From Azolla caroliniana (taxonomy: Eukaryota > Polypodiophyta): a stretch of DNA of 64,000 nt. The notes under the pieces are model-generated. The model saw only the letters and a program-made list of their open reading frames with translations. It was not told the origin of the DNA and ran no database searches. Location of the stretch: positions 20,584,001-20,648,000 of the forward strand of contig JBHGNT010000012.1 in assembly GCA_043228905.1 (NCBI GenBank), given 5' to 3'. Numbering within the stretch: the stretch's first letter is position 1; every line of letters starts with the position of its first letter. Shown piece after piece: positions 10,839 through 23,540 of this stretch. The translations under genes and the position numbers were made by a program.

Positions 10839-13219
10839 TCACTGAGTAATTGTTCTTGTCCTCAATTGTGGCCCCTTCTTTAGCCTTTTTCTAGCCGGTT
10901 GCCCATTTAGTCCTACTTCTTTCACCCATTGTGCAAGTGTGTCCTCCTCCGACAACCTTTCTATCACCTCAACAACAGCTTGCACGCCAGTCGCGTCTTG
11001 CACTAGCTTTTCAAGTACAGTGGGATCTGGTGGGACATCATCAGCAATTGAGCTCAGTGGGGTTGAATCAAGCATTGTAGCTAATTAGCTGATACACTAT
11101 AGGCTGGCAGTAGCTAATTAGCCACTACACTTTATACCGCTTTGCTAATTACCTACGTTGTAGCTAATTAGCTACGACACTACTGAACCATAACAACTAA
11201 ATAGCTACCACACTTTATACAACTTAGCTAATTAGCTAAGATGTAACTAATTATCTACTACATTATAAAGACAAGCAACAATTTTACCTATCAGTTTTCT
11301 GCACTCATTTGGGAGAGTTGTATTGCAATCCCCCAAACAGACTACAGCAATGCAACAGGCATATTGAAAACAAACGATATGGTATGTGTGCTAGCAAGGT
11401 CGTAGGTATACCAACAAAGTAGCAACTTTGTCCTCTACGCCTAAGCTGCAAGCGATGCAACGTGCTTGAACAGTCAATATATTGTTGCATGGTTCTCCTT
11501 CGTTTGGTAAGGAAGCAAGAATGTTGAGGTCCAATTCTTGTGTACTCCCTACCATCCCCTCTTCAAAATGTAGTTGCATCTTAAGGCAGCTAAGTACCTG
11601 TTCTTGACGGGAGTATTGTTTTTAGAACACATGCGAGAAATTTACCGATTTATCATACTTTAATGAGGAAGGTAGAACAACAAGAAACAAGAATCATTAA
11701 CTTACTTGGAGGTTCTCCAAATTGTAATCAGCGATAGTATTTACACCTAGAAGGTTCAAGTTCATTAAAAGAACCTAAATCTTTGTCTGTAGTTGTATTT
11801 TCCAATGGCGATCCAACGGACCCTCAATTTCGAGCTCATATTGAGCAACCTATTCCACATAATGCCTCACTAAGCACATTTTCATGTACAAGTTATTTAT
11901 AACATGTTACATACTAGCAAAACAATAGCTACCTGAATCTTATTTATTATTGTTATCACTACCAAAGTGACTTTGCTCACCATCACAGTTGCCAATGTTG
12001 CTTTCTCTAAATCAGTCTTTGTTGCCTCCAATGTCTCACAGGCTTCATGGACATTTTTCAACATATAGCTAATCAATGTCTCACCTGTGTCATCGACATT
12101 GGCTTTCATTGTGTTTCGGTGTGGTGTATACTTGCGGGTTTGTTGGGGGTCGGCAGTTGCATCATCTACCGATGCCTCATCATAAATAGCCCTAGCCACC
12201 TTGTACATTTCAGGGTCTGTTGATTCCTTCGTTGTTTTGCAATACTCATATGCAAAAGCTCTAGCGAATGCAATAGACAACTTGTTGTTGACCGGGATCT
12301 CTTGATTTACTTTCTGGTGGAGCCTTATACAATCGTCAGACAACTCCGATCGTACATGCTTGAGCTTCACCTTGCCTTTCACTCTCGGCACTTTATAGAT
12401 TGACGACCAGTCTACATCACTAATCAATTTATCTGTTAGAACAACAATGTCAATACCCTCTAGCGACAGAACATATATGTTGTTAAAGTTCTCCTTTGTC
12501 TCACAAAACTTTGCAAAGTTTAGCACTCTAGGATATGGAGGGACGAGCCACCTGAAATAAAAAATCAATATATGTTACCTCTGCTCTACTCAGACATGTG
12601 TATTTAGAACCGTAATTGGTAGGGAAGAATCAAAAACAAAAAATCAGCCACATTCACCCAAATCCTAAATCAAGTTTGGGGGAAGTTTGTAAACACATAA
12701 CCATTGAAATCAGAAATGTGAATTGGTACAAAATTCCAACACTAAATCTAAAAATTTTAACAGTAATAAAAAATCAACTGCTTAAAAAAGCAGAAACCCT
12801 ATTTAGAAGCCTTAATCTAAAACCCTAATCAGAAATCAGCCGCTTAAGGAAATCAAAAACCCTAATCTGAAATATGTATGAAATCAACCCTAATCATAAT
12901 TGGTAGGGAAGAATCAAAAATAAAAAATCAGCCACATTCATCCAAATCCTAAATCAAGTTTGGGGGAAGTTTGCGGACACAACCATTGAAATAAAAAATG
13001 TGAATTGGTGCAAAATTCCAAAACTTAATCTAAAATTTTCAACAGTAATAAAAAATCAACCACTTAAAAAATCAGAAACCTTAAAAAGAAACCCTAATCA
13101 GAAATCAACCGCTTAAGGAAATCAGAAACCCTAATTTGAAATATGTATGAAATCAACCCTAATCAGATTTTTTGTCAATCAGAAACACACCTGTTGTTAC
13201 ACCCCGATCTTCGAGACAT
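10839..13219 (-). pseudogene. RING-like accessory gene, copy 1 (decayed)
   Basis: This is the homologue of the 55612-59539 gene. Exons on the minus strand: 13219-13191 (MSRRSGCNN), 12551-11933, about 11866-11711, about 11600-11292, and about 11085-10839. Splice sites match copy 2 (CAG/GT donors, AG acceptors). Exon 2 is open but lacks 21 codons present in copy 2 (around 56632-56694). Exon 3 has an in-frame TAG, and the zinc-finger exon has a TAG inside PC-stop-HTYH, although all eight Cys/His ligands remain. The last exon keeps the frame that copy 2 has lost (SEEDTLAQWVKEVG, RKRLKKGP). It is not functional as it stands but is useful for reading copy 2. The intron at 12552-13190 is rich in CCCTAATCAGAAATC-like repeats. 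Confidence 0.7.
11077..11285. repeat. Short TAGCTAATTAGCTA palindrome array (copy 1)
   Basis: About 200 bases contain six or more perfect or near-perfect copies of the palindrome within the last intron of the accessory gene. The matching intron of copy 2 is 1.4 kb, so the array length is variable. Confidence 0.7.
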
Positions 13220-13692
13220 CCTTGTTTGGGACTCCAATGACTTCGTCGTAATCGTTTTTTATAAAAGATGAACAAGCAACAAAGTTATCGTTATTAGAAA
13301 GGAAATTAATTAATTAATTAATGTGTAACTGATACATACCTGGACGAGGATCGAACTGGTGGTGTGTTGTAGCTCTGAAGGTGCAATGTCGATATCAAAG
13401 ATTTTGTGCTGCTGCGGAAGCTTTGTCTATGTTTGTGCTCAAAGTACTCTATCTGTTTGGATTTCGAACTCAAACTGAGGATTAACAGGAATTTGGTGAC
13501 ATTCAAGTCGAGTTTAGATGAGGGCACTGTTCCCCAAGTTCCACTACGTCAAAAACCAAAGTTCAAATTTTAATCAATAAAGCATAAAATTTATTAATAA
13601 AGCATAAAATTTTGTAAATGATCCTTATGATTTGCCCACAAAAAACGAGCTAAATAGCTATGGCCATTTTAGCAGCTAATTAGCTATAATAG

Positions 13693-13717
13693 TGTTTCCA
13701 CTCGCATGCTTTTACCC
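13693..13717 (+). repeat. Terminal inverted repeat of transposon copy 1
   Basis: Read inward from 13717, the sequence is GGGTAAAAGCATGCGAGTGG and on to AAACA. It is identical over 25 bases to the left terminus of copy 2 (55133-55157), and inside it comes a TAGCTAATTAGCT palindrome as in copy 2. The bases outside (CCCT) would be one copy of the target duplication; the other end is lost. Confidence 0.8.
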
Positions 13718-14589
13718 CCCTACCTCTTGGGATCAAGGAGTCGTCCTCCTTGTAGCCTATCCACTTCTCTGTTGTCGACCTTTGATTAGCAACTACCCCA
13801 AGCAATAGAGTATTCATAATTCAGATCTCACAATCCATCCGCCCCTAATTTTGTGGAGTATATTGGCTTGATCTTGTAGTGGCAATGACATAAACCGTCT
13901 CCAACTAAACCACACAAATTTTCCTTTTTTCTAGTACCATAATATATTAATTCTTGAAGATCTCTCTATGTTGAGCCTGATTGAGCACCCATATTTTGTA
14001 TCACCTTCAACTCCTCCTTTGACAACCATTTGTTAAGTTCTTAATTGTTAAAGCAATCCAATTACATATATGATGTTGAAATGGAAGAGAAGTTATTCTT
14101 TGGCACATTTTCTTTTGAACATGCTACCTCCAAATTAGCAATAGTTTGTTGTGTTTTAGATTCTATTATTGCTATTAAATTCAACAATACTTACTTGTAG
14201 TTATATGAAAGTGTCACCTTTACATCAAAGATGACAATAACTTTTCATGCTTCATATCCAAGATTTCGACTTGAGAGGTTCCCTAATACTTAAATTGTTT
14301 GTACTTGAGAAGCCTCTATGGTATGTTCGTTGGTGATGGGTAAAGTATTATTCGTCAACCTCTTTGTGACCTTGACATGCATATGCAAATCTATGTGCAA
14401 ACATCGTCCAAACTTCAATGTTTATGATTTGTTGCATATTATACAATTTTTTGAAAGTGTGTTGTAGCTCCTTTAAATTGCTTATGTGAAATTAGCTCCT
14501 TGTTTTTTACTTTAATAACTCTCATGTTTCATCATCCATTCTTTTAGTTATTCATAGTTGTCAAAATGTGCACGAGTGAAAAAAAACTT
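13718..14589. other. Unassigned DNA between transposon and copia
   Basis: AT-rich sequence with no frame of note and no recognisable domain on either strand. It is probably older repeat DNA that received transposon copy 1. Confidence 0.5.
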
Positions 14590-17500
14590 TTTTACCTCGA
14601 TGAACCTTACCAAAAGTATCAGGAAGTCACCTCCGTCAAATTTCTTCACGAATACACAGTGGTCGGCCTACATCTTGTGGTATCCCTGATCAGTCATGAA
14701 GGAGTCGAACTTCCGGTACCATTGCCGGGGAGCTTGCTTCAGTCCAGATAAGCTCTTCTTCAACTGGCACACCAAGTGCTCCTTCCCTTTCTTGACAAAC
14801 CCCTCTGGCTATTGCATGTAGATCTCTTCTTCGAGGTGACCGTGCAGGAACGCCATCTTGACGTCTAGGTGCTCGACCTCGAGGTCCATGCTTGCCGTTA
14901 TGCTCAACACAGTTCGGATTGATGTCATCTTTACTACCGGGGCAAAGATCTCATCAAAGTCCACTCCCTTCTTCTGCTGGAAATCCTTCACCATGATCCA
15001 GGCTTTGTATCTCGGTGGATTTCTGGTGTCTCCCTGTTTCAGTTTGTACACCCACTTCTTCCGGAGCGCACTCTTTCCTTTCGGCAGCTCCATTAGTTCA
15101 TATGTGTGGTTCTCATGCAAGGAATGCATCTCATCCTACATGGCACTCAACCATTTGCGGTTGTGATTGTCTTTCATTGCTTCTTCGAAGCTTTCTGGCT
15201 CCCCTTCTTCAGTTAGTAAAACGTGCTCTGCATCCGGAAATCTCAGGGGGGCCTTTCTCTCTCTAAGAGCATATCTCCGAACTTGGTTTCCGACCACCGG
15301 CTTCTCCGTCTGTTCTTCATCCAAATCCGATTAGGGGTCCTGTCTTATTCGGGTGTCCAATTCGTCTTCGCTCGGTCCGGTTTCTTGTTTGAATCTAGTC
15401 GGTTCATCATGGTCTTCAGCTGATATCCAGCTTCCGATAGGATGTATCCTTGCATCTTGCACCCAATCTTTATCAGTCAACCCGGAGTTCACTATCTTCT
15501 TCTCCGACTCCCAGTCGGCAATGGTCTCGACTCCGGAAAACCTTCTTGTTGACCAAGTCTCACACTCGGTAGCCGAACTCATCATCATTATTTCCAAGGA
15601 ATATGTATGGACAGAACTTCGGATCCAATTTCACTCTCTTGTCCTTTGCAACATGCACGTCAGCAAGACAACTGAACACCTTCAGATGCCGGTAAGACAC
15701 ATCTTTACCGGTCCATACTCTCTATGGTATGTCTCCGTCCAAGGGTGCTAAGGATGATCGATTTATCACATAGGTCATCGTCATCAGCACCTCATCCCAA
15801 AACTTCTTGGACAACTTAGCATGTGCCAGCATGCTCTGGACTCTCTCCATCACAGTCTAGTTCATCCTTTCAGCCAATCCATTCAACTCCGGTGTCTTCG
15901 GCACGATAAATTCAAGCCAGATTCCCTTCAACCGGCAGTACTCCTTGAACTACCCCTGGTATTCGCCTTCGTTGTTTGCTCGAACCGCCTTCAGCTTTCA
16001 GACAGTTTCTCTTTCCACTCTCGCGTGGAACTCCTTGAAGACAATTACTACCTAATCCTTCGTCTTCAATGGTGAGACCCACAACTTCCGGTTGTGATCA
16101 TCTATGAACTTCACGAAGTACTGCAATCCGGCATCTGACTTCGTGTCCACTTGGCATACATCGGTACGCACAAGTTCCAGCGGTGCATTCCATCTCATCA
16201 ATGGTCTTGTTCGAAAGGAGGTTTGGTTTTGCTTGCCGGCCAAGCAGTCAGTGCATCTCTCAAGATACACGTCTTTCACCTCCGGAATGAGGTCGTCCTC
16301 GGCAAGTCTCCGCATTCCCATCTAGCTCATGTGAAACAACCTCTTATGCCATAGCTCACCGGCAGTGTCTCCTGGCAAATCCGGGCATGCATTAGGTACA
16401 TAGTGTTGATCTTCCGGGATGGGCCATGATCAGGCTTCCTTTGCTGAACTTCATGACTCCATTTCGGATGCTACTTGTGTAGCCTTCATCATCCAATTGA
16501 CTAGCTGATATTAGGTTCAACCGAACCTCCGGAACGTGTCGAACATCTTTCAACAACAATTTGCACTCGGTTGACGTCGTCAACCACACATCTCCTATGC
16601 CGACAATTCAACATGCACCTTCATTTCCCATCCGGACATACTCGTGATCTCCGGCTCTATACAATGAGAAGCATTTCTGATCGAGGGCTAGATGGAACGA
16701 CGCTCCGGAGTTTACCACCCATGTCGTCTTGTCGTTGTTAAGGTGCAGCTCATTTTCATCGCAGATGAGAAGCAATTCTTTTTCACTTGTCACGATTACC
16801 GACGTTCCTTTTCAATCTGAACTTCTCCGGTTCGGGCCCTTCTTTGAGTTGGCATTGTCGGTTCCTTTCTCTTTCTAGAAGTGTTGGCAATTCTTTTGGA
16901 AGTGCCTCGGCTTCCCATAGTAGAAGCACATAGGCCTTCCCCTTGACTTTGACCTTGTCCCCGATTTGTCTCGGTTCTGGGGACTCCGATTCCGGCCTCT
17001 TCCCCGGTTATAGTCATCTTCTGTGAACAAGGCCTTCGGATCGGTTCCAGACTCTTGGTCCTTCCGGCGTGCTTCTTCATCTAGCAAGCTTGATTTTACC
17101 CTTGCTAGGGACAGATGTTTTCCTTCCGGCCCGACGATGTCCAAAGTGACAACCAACGTCTCCTAGCTATCTGGAGGGAACCGAGCAAGAGCAATGTGAG
17201 TACCTCGTCGACTAGAGGTACTTCCAACGAGGTTGTTTGGTTTATCAGCCCTTGGAAGGCATTCATGTGCCCCGCCATACTAGATCTATCTTGGTATCAG
17301 AGTCTCACTAACTTCTAGAATACAGAGATCCGATTCACAACATTTTTGCTCTCTAGCATGGTATTGATTTTCTCCCAGAGCACATGAGCCTTACGCTCTT
17401 CATTAAAGTTGTTGTACAAGCTCATGTTGATGAAGCATCGAATGTTTGCCCTCATCTTCATATGCATCACCTCCCAGTTCGCGGCATCGATCTTGTCCGG

Positions 17501-17632
17501 TCTTTTGTCTCCAAACTGTATCGGCAGCCAGAGATCTTTGACCACCAACATGTCCATCATCTTCAACTTCCACAATAGGTATGTTTGTTGAGAGGAAGTA
17601 GCAGTATGTTCGACTTCCACAATAGACTCCAA
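14590..17632 (-). pseudogene. Copia-2: decayed copia gag-pol
   Basis: Gag runs 17632 to about 17160 (WKLKMMDMLVVKDL, CFINMSLYNNFNEE). The CCHC knuckle is at about 16930-16885 (CFYYGKPRHFQKNC). The protease motif is at about 16770 as VNSGASFHL, with Asn for the active-site Asp. GAG-pre-integrase and integrase cover about 16590-15800 (CLAGKQNQTSF, ELVRTDVCQVD, FVKFIDDHNRKLW). A linker is at 15600-15300, and reverse transcriptase runs 15129-14590 (KKWVYKLKQGD, DFDEIFAPVVKM, HLDVKMAFLHG). Many stops and shifts break it. The 3' end stops within RT before the YVDD motif. The LTR family matches 442-1044. Confidence 0.8.
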
Positions 17633-17649
17633 CTGTCACTATGAGAGGA

Positions 17650-17730
17650 AGGGTACAATAAGAGACTCAGAAGCAACGACCTCAAGCTCTAGGTTCGCCA
17701 ACCGGCGATGACAACAGAGAACTTTCTGTA

Positions 17731-17773
<43 letters not shown>

Positions 17774-18006
17774 TTGTACAACGATAATGATAACTCTATT
17801 ATAATAATGATCACAACAATAACAGTATTGCCCTAGTTATATTTATACTTATATAACTTTGGGGCTATTTACAAATATGACCTCAACGGCCACGTTTGAA
17901 CATATTTACTAATATGTTCCTATTTGTTGGTTCATAACGGATCCAGCCAAACTCCTTCCAAATCCATCGAATCCAGATCCCATCCGGAGGGACCTATTTC
18001 CCAACA
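17650..18006 (-). repeat. Partial LTR of copia-2
   Basis: On the minus strand it starts TGTTGGGAAATAGGTCCC at 18006, closely like the starts of the LTRs ending at 1044 and 47212. It includes a (CT)n(TA)n tract at about 17731-17771 and the GCCCTAGTTATATTTATA segment shared with the others. The part next to the primer-binding site is missing, so the left limit is approximate. Confidence 0.65.
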
Positions 18007-18039
18007 TTAAATTTACCCTTTATTTCTATTTACAATTTT

Positions 18040-18386
18040 CTTATGTGTATGTGCAAGTCATTGCACATCCTCATTCTCGCATGTTCCACTCGATTTTCCC
18101 ACCGTTGCTGGAAATCTTCACAACAATGTACTTCTCTTGTGACAGCCACAATTACCTCTTTCTCTAGTCCTGGACAATGTGCATCCCTAGGATTCGCCTT
18201 GACTAACCCATATCCTTCATTGAGAAAGACTTGCTCAAAGCCTTCTTCAGCATTCCGAGCTTGATATGGCCTCGTTTGACAATCAACATGTTGTCCACGT
18301 ACAGTAAGAGAATGAGGAAGTCTCCTTCGTCGAAGTTCTTTGCAAGCACGTAGTGATCGGCCTGCCTTTTGTGGTACCCTTAGTCG
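18040..18386 (-). pseudogene. Copia RT fragment
   Basis: The minus strand from 18386 encodes a short RT piece with GYHKRQADHYVLAK, then EGDFLILLLYVDNMLIV (a variant of YVDDM), then KKALSKSFSMKDMG. It covers and extends beyond the point where copia-2 ends at 14590, so it comes from another copy of the same family. Confidence 0.65.
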
Positions 18387-18929
18387 TGTTGGACTTTAGA
18401 GTATAATCCAGAGGAGAAGTGTGGACGGGGAAAAGATGGATCGGATGAATATTATGTAAATAGTAGTTATTAATTAAGGAAAGGATGGATCTGAATAGTT
18501 GTACCGATTCAGATCCGCACCGATTAGTAGCCAGTAGCCGATAAGGCATTGTTTTGTAATCTGTATTGGATGCCTATCAAAGGATCCGGATTGATGTATA
18601 AATCTTACGGAAGTAATAGAAGTTAAGTGTTTTTGCTTTTAATCTTATTGTATCTTGTTTACTTGCCTCTATGCTATAATTATAAATCCTACTTGTGTAA
18701 TAAAGATTTGAATAAGTGTGTGATTCCGGAAGGCATCTGGAAAGTAACCGGACAATGTTAAGGGAATAAGATCCGAATTATCATCCATATCTCTGACCAC
18801 CCCTTTGGAGACGTGTTCGGAAGGACACCCTCTGTTTGTGGCTAGTCTGGCCCAGGATAAGAATCCTTGGAGTGTTGATCGATTTGTCATCAAGATGAGC
18901 GCTAAGCCGGATAGTCCTCTTCTATAAAA
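18387..18929 (+). repeat. Putative 5' LTR and leader of copia-3
   Basis: It starts TGTTGGACTTTAGAG at 18387, the usual copia LTR opening, and lies directly ahead of a copia gag ATG at 18930. AT-rich middle with a TGTAATAAAG-like signal near 18700. No clear primer-binding site was found, so the division into LTR and leader is uncertain. Confidence 0.45.
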
Positions 18930-20890
18930 ATGGCACAATCCTCAACTCCTACCAACATTCTCAACACACAGAAACTTTCATTAGTAAAGTTAAGAAAGCA
19001 AAACTATCGAATTTGGAGTGCTCGACTTAAATTATTACTCCAACACTACAAACTTTCGAATGTAGTATCTAGATTATCAACAAAACCTGATGCCCCTAGA
19101 CCTAATCGAATTATTTGGGAAGAGAAAGACCTTGTGGCAAAGATGGAATTGTTAGCGCATATATCAAATGTTCAAGGGGAAGCAGTCAGAAAACTACAAA
19201 CTTCACATCAAATTTGGGAAAAATTAAAGACACAATACGAACCAAAGACCGATGCAGCACAAGTGCACACACTACGTGCATATGTCACATTAACAACGAA
19301 AGAAGAATATGTTGTAGATAACTTCCTAGCAACTTGGGAAAAGAAACTGGATGATACAATCACCTTGGGTTTGGAAGTTTTTGACAAATTACAAAGATGT
19401 TTATTATTAGGTGTTTTGCCCTCATCTTGGTCATCTTTTGTAACTACACAAAAAAAAATTTAAAAAGCAATTGTGGAAGATCTCATGGGAGACATAAGAC
19501 AAGAAGAGTCGATGAGAAAGACAAGGGAAGAAAACACATCGACACAAGCAATCGCTATGGCAGCATATCGAACTCATTACAAAACACCACCAAGATACAA
19601 GAGTTTCAAGAGCCAATGGACTAATGCACCTATGACTAAAGGAGGAATGAAGTTCAGTAAGTCTTATTGCATCATTTGCAAAAGACCAGGCCACACATCA
19701 CAAGAATGTAAAGCAAAACAAAAGATTCAAAGATTACCAAGCAACATTCGTCGACCACAAGTGCACATTGTAGAAGAATTCGAGGAAGAGAGAAATGAAG
19801 ATGAAGAAGAAGAGGTTTATGTCGCCTTGATGGAAGAAAAGGATGAATATGAAGAAGAAGGTTACAACGACTTGATGCAAGTTTTCATGGCTGAAGCACT
19901 TGTCGTGGATATACCAACAAAGAAGGATGACAAATGGTATCTCGACACCGGACCAACGAATCATCTCACACATCGATCAGATTAGCTTCAAAGGTACACA
20001 CCTCTAATAAATCCAATAACTATTAGATTTGGAAATAATGGAGTAAGACAAGCATTAGGCAAAGGCCAACTTATATTTCATCTCCCCGGAGGAGGAAACT
20101 TCACCATCAATGATGTGTACCACATGCCTAGTATCACCAAGAACCTCCTCTCGATAAGTCAAGCAACTTCAAATGGAACCATCATCGAGTTTCATCATAA
20201 CCAAGTCATGATTCGTCATCTTCTACCAAATGGTCTCACAATATGAACTTCCTGCAAAAGACAAGGAGGGTTATATCCAATTAGTGTACATCCAACAACC
20301 CAATCAAAAATCGAAGTTCACACAATCGAAATCAAAAGACAATAGAACTCACCTTACTTTGGCATTACCAACTCGGACATCCACACCTTGTTGCAATGCG
20401 AACACTACAAACTCACAAGCTCACTCGAGTCCCAAAGGATATGTTTTACAAAATTGACTTATGTGAGGTGTGCTTGTTTGGCAAAATGGCATCATCAAAG
20501 TTTCCTACAAGTAATTCATGAACAGTCGACCTCTTGAACTCGTCCATATTGACATATGTGGTCTATTCCCAACTCAATCACTTTTTAAATCAAAATATTT
20601 CATTAGTTTCCTTGATGATTATACAAGGTTTATGATACTAATATTCCTCAAAAGCAAAGACCAAGCTTTCACTGCTTTTACAAACTACAAATCACTAACA
20701 AAAAAGGAACTAAATCTACAATTGAAATGTCTACAATATGATGGAGGAAAATAATATACATCTAACAAGTTTACAAAATTTTGTAAAGACCATGGAATTT
20801 TACAACAAATTTCTGTTCCTTCAACACCACAACAAAGTGGTCTAGCCAAACAAAAGAATCGAAGTCACCTTTTCTTGAATCCACAACACC
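18930..20890 (+). pseudogene. Copia-3: gag, protease and start of integrase
   Basis: Gag is open from 18930 to a TAA at 19461-19463 (KLRKQNYRIWSARLKLLL, HQIWEKLKTQYE), then continues in the same frame. A CCHC knuckle is at about 19665-19710 (CIICKRPGHTSQEC), followed by a Glu-rich stretch and the protease motif WYLDTGPTNHLTH. A TAG follows at 19983. After that the frame is broken often; pieces of GAG-pre-integrase and the integrase start (PLELVHIDICG, FISFLDDYTRF) remain up to about 20870. Gag and protease are a different copia lineage from copia-1 and copia-2. No RT follows. Confidence 0.75.
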
Positions 20891-21504
20891 AACACATATT
20901 AACCTTAAAAATGATACTCATGAAGGAGGTGAACAATTAGAAGATGATGTCGCCACAGTTCGCCAATCTCAGAACAACGTTGTTGTTGACGTACGCCGCC
21001 CTCCAAACAGAACCGCCACCATCGACTTTTGCCGCCAACAGAACCACTACTGACTTCCATCGTCGCCATCTCCCGTCAACAGAACATCGTTGTTGTTGAT
21101 GACCACCACCTCCCAAACAACACCGCCACCGATGCCACCTTTTTCCACCAACATAGATGCGTTGATAATGATAATTTCCACCCTTCAAAAAGAATTGTCA
21201 TTGGCCACCAACAAAAGAATGTTGTTGTTGTTATAGCCGCCAACAATCGATCGAAGAAAGTTGCCAAGATCATTGTCACCTCTCCCTTTGATGACCTCCC
21301 CGCTACTATAGATCGTTATGTGGTAATTCCTCGCCCTTTTATTCATGTTGATCAGCCACTACCTTTACCCATTGCATCTCCTTCGATCTCTCTTGCACCT
21401 CAATCCCTTGCATCTCCTCTCATCTCTTCTACTCCAAGAACTACTCCTGTTCGACTCCGTCTGCATAAAAAACCAACATTAAAATTTAAAGTTAGACGTT
21501 TGAC
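20891..21504 (+). pseudogene. Copia-3 integrase-RT linker remnant
   Basis: The DNA encodes hydrophilic, Pro- and Asn-rich frames with repeated CCGCCA/AACAGAAC-type motifs, ending in PRTTPVRLRLHKKP. This is typical of the unstructured segment between copia integrase and RT. The frame then runs by chance into reversed copia-4 sequence. RT and the 3' LTR are missing, so the element was cut here at about 21505. Confidence 0.45.
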
Positions 21505-23120
21505 TCCGCTATCAACCGTTCAAGTCCGACTTGAGACATATGGCCGAGTCGGCCATACCATAGGTTCGGGTCAATCTTTTTAGCTACGTTCACGGCCCCT
21601 TCTAGATTGATCGCCATCATTGGATACAAGTTGTTATACTTGTGTCTGCTTCCTATTTTCAAGTTTCCACAGCTGATCATCCATGTCGACTCATTGAGAG
21701 TCGTTTGGTACCCGTCTTTGGCTAACATGTCAATGGAGACCCGACTCCTTTTTAGTGCGAGTATGTGCCAGACTTAGTGCACGATAATTGTTGCCATTTG
21801 ACAATTGAATGGGTACTTCGCCTACTCCTACTATTTTGCATTCTTGCCCGTTGCGTAGTCTAACTATGCCACTAGCGACGGCCAAATAGTTCGAAAACCA
21901 TTTGATGTTTGGGCACGTGGAATGTGGTGCTGGAGTCCAACAACCACGTATGTGCGTCTTACGCACTGTAGAGGACTTCTCCGATCATCAATTCCTCTAA
22001 GGAGATGATTTCTCTCAAACAAGTATCGGCAACATTGACTTGGTTGCCGACTGGAGAGTGATTCGAGTAGGATTGTCCTCGATTCCGCTCGGATCTCCGA
22101 CCACTCTCTTTCCTCTTGATCGACCAGTTGTCGGAAATGTTGTGATTGGCTTTTTTGCAATGGGTGCAGAAGTCACCTGGTTGGTTATTTCTCAACTTCG
22201 ACCGTTGTCGGTCTCCCCTCTTTCTCAACCGATTGGTGTTCCGACTGGTTCTGTCGGCTTGTTCTCTCGATTGACTCAGTTGAGTGATACGCTTCTGCCG
22301 ACTCATCGATGGTGAGTGCCATCGATTTTCGCCAAATGTCCTCTGTGAGGACTTGGCTGACAGTTTCCTCTAGATTTAGATTTGGTCGGATGTTGGCGAA
22401 TGTCGTGCATAATACCACCCAAATCTCCGGCAAGCTCGATAGGAGGGCAAGGGCTTTAACTTCTTCTTCGAAGTTAATCCCTTGGGAGGAGAGTTTCGGA
22501 AACACTCGGCTGAAGGTGTTGATGTGGGAGGTTGCAGGATCCGACTCTCTCATCTTCATATTGAATAGTTATCGATGTTGGCGAATGTCGTGCATAATAC
22601 CACCCAAATCTCCGGCAAGGTCGGATGTTGGCGAATGTCGTGCATAATACCACCCAAATCTCCGGCAAGCTCGATAGGAGGGCAAGGGCTTTAACTTCTT
22701 CTTCGAAGTTAATCCCTTGGGAGGAGAGTTTCGGAAACACTCGGCTGAAGGTGTTGATGTGGGAGGTTGCAGGATCCGACTCTCTCATCTTCATATTGAA
22801 TAGTTATCGAATCAATATGAGTTTCAAAGAGGAGGACTTATTTTCGTACACTGCTACTTCTCCCATAATGAGAATGTTGTTGTCTCCTTGGCCATGCTGA
22901 AATAGACGTTTTCGGCCAAATGCACTCGGATGGTGGAGCACATGATTTCGTCTATGGATCTCCACTCTTCGGCTATCATCGACGCAGGTTTTTCACTGTG
23001 TCGAATGGCTTGAACCTGTCTTCTGATGATCAACACATCCTACATCATCTCCTTCCACAAGGCAAAATTTTTGCCATTGGATTTTCAGATTTCAACTCCT
23101 GTTCTAGATGTTGAAGCCAT
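21505..23120 (-). pseudogene. Copia-4: decayed gag, protease region and GAG-pre-integrase
   Basis: The start ATG is at 23120 (MASTSRTG). Gag shows LIIRRQVQAIRHSEKP, AENVYFSMAKETTTFSLWEK and KALALLSSLPEIW. A degenerate zinc knuckle (CTHCKKANHN) is near 22165. GAG-pre-integrase at 21728-21505 (LWYGRLGHMSQVGLERL) is nearly the same as in copia-1. Internal stops and a 235-bp tandem duplication at 22384-22809 break the frame. It ends abruptly at 21505 against copia-3, so integrase and RT are absent. Confidence 0.75.
22384..22809 (-). repeat. 235-bp tandem duplication inside copia-4 gag
   Basis: The segment starting GGTCGGATGTTGGCGAATG at 22384 starts again at 22619. A partial third copy lies between (22573-22618). 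The two long copies look identical by eye over about 190 bases, so the duplication is recent compared with the decay of the element. Confidence 0.85.
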
Positions 23121-23207
23121 ATTCTTTTTTGAAAGTGAGATGTTTTACTGACCTTGTCTTCTTTTTCAGCTTTCTCTGATTCTTTTGTTGTCGTCGAATA
23201 GTGGGTC

Positions 23208-23219
23208 GCTCTGATACCA
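23208..23219 (-). other. Primer-binding site of copia-4
   Basis: The minus strand reads TGGTATCAGAGC, two bases from the LTR end, as expected for initiator Met tRNA priming. Confidence 0.85.
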
Positions 23220-23221
23220 GT

Positions 23222-23523
23222 TGATGGATATGATGTTCGATATGTATGCGGAAGTATGAGAACCTATAGATAGAAGTGCATAGCAAATAACACTGAAAAT
23301 ATAGCAAGAGAATAGATGGAATCATAGACATAACTTTAAGCTTTAATGGAAGCTTTCTCTATTTCTGTTCTCTCTCTCTCTCAGAGACTCAAGATACAAG
23401 AAGTAGTCAAGGAGCTGTCGCGGTTACAATGTTAGGTTATTGCTTATATACTAAGCCCTAACTATTTGGACATGCTCACACACTAGGATACAAAGTGGAA
23501 GGATTCGGCCTTTTATGCCAACA
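23222..23523 (-). repeat. 5' LTR of copia-4
   Basis: The 302-bp LTR runs from TGATGGATATGATG on the plus strand to TTATGCCAACA at 23523. On the minus strand it starts TGTTGGCATAAAAGG and ends at the primer-binding site. A CT-rich run lies near 23367-23382. It is short compared with the 600-bp family at 442-1044. Confidence 0.75.
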
Positions 23524-23540
23524 CATATATGTTACTATAA

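Larger units (their letters stand above)
8111..13717 (+). mobile_element. DNA transposon copy 1 (truncated, rearranged)
   Basis: This is a second member of the family of the complete transposon at 55133-63881, in opposite orientation. In order: subterminal repeats (8120-8420), transposase exon 1 remnant (8674-8865), unrelated or captured DNA (8870-10660), transposase C-terminal tail (about 10676-10760), the accessory gene on the minus strand (10839-13219), and a terminal inverted repeat ending at 13717. The other terminus is missing; copia-1 sequence joins straight to subterminal repeats near 8110. About 4 kb of copy 2, including most of the transposase, has no counterpart here. A 127-bp insertion relative to copy 2 lies at about 8523-8645. 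Confidence 0.75.
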
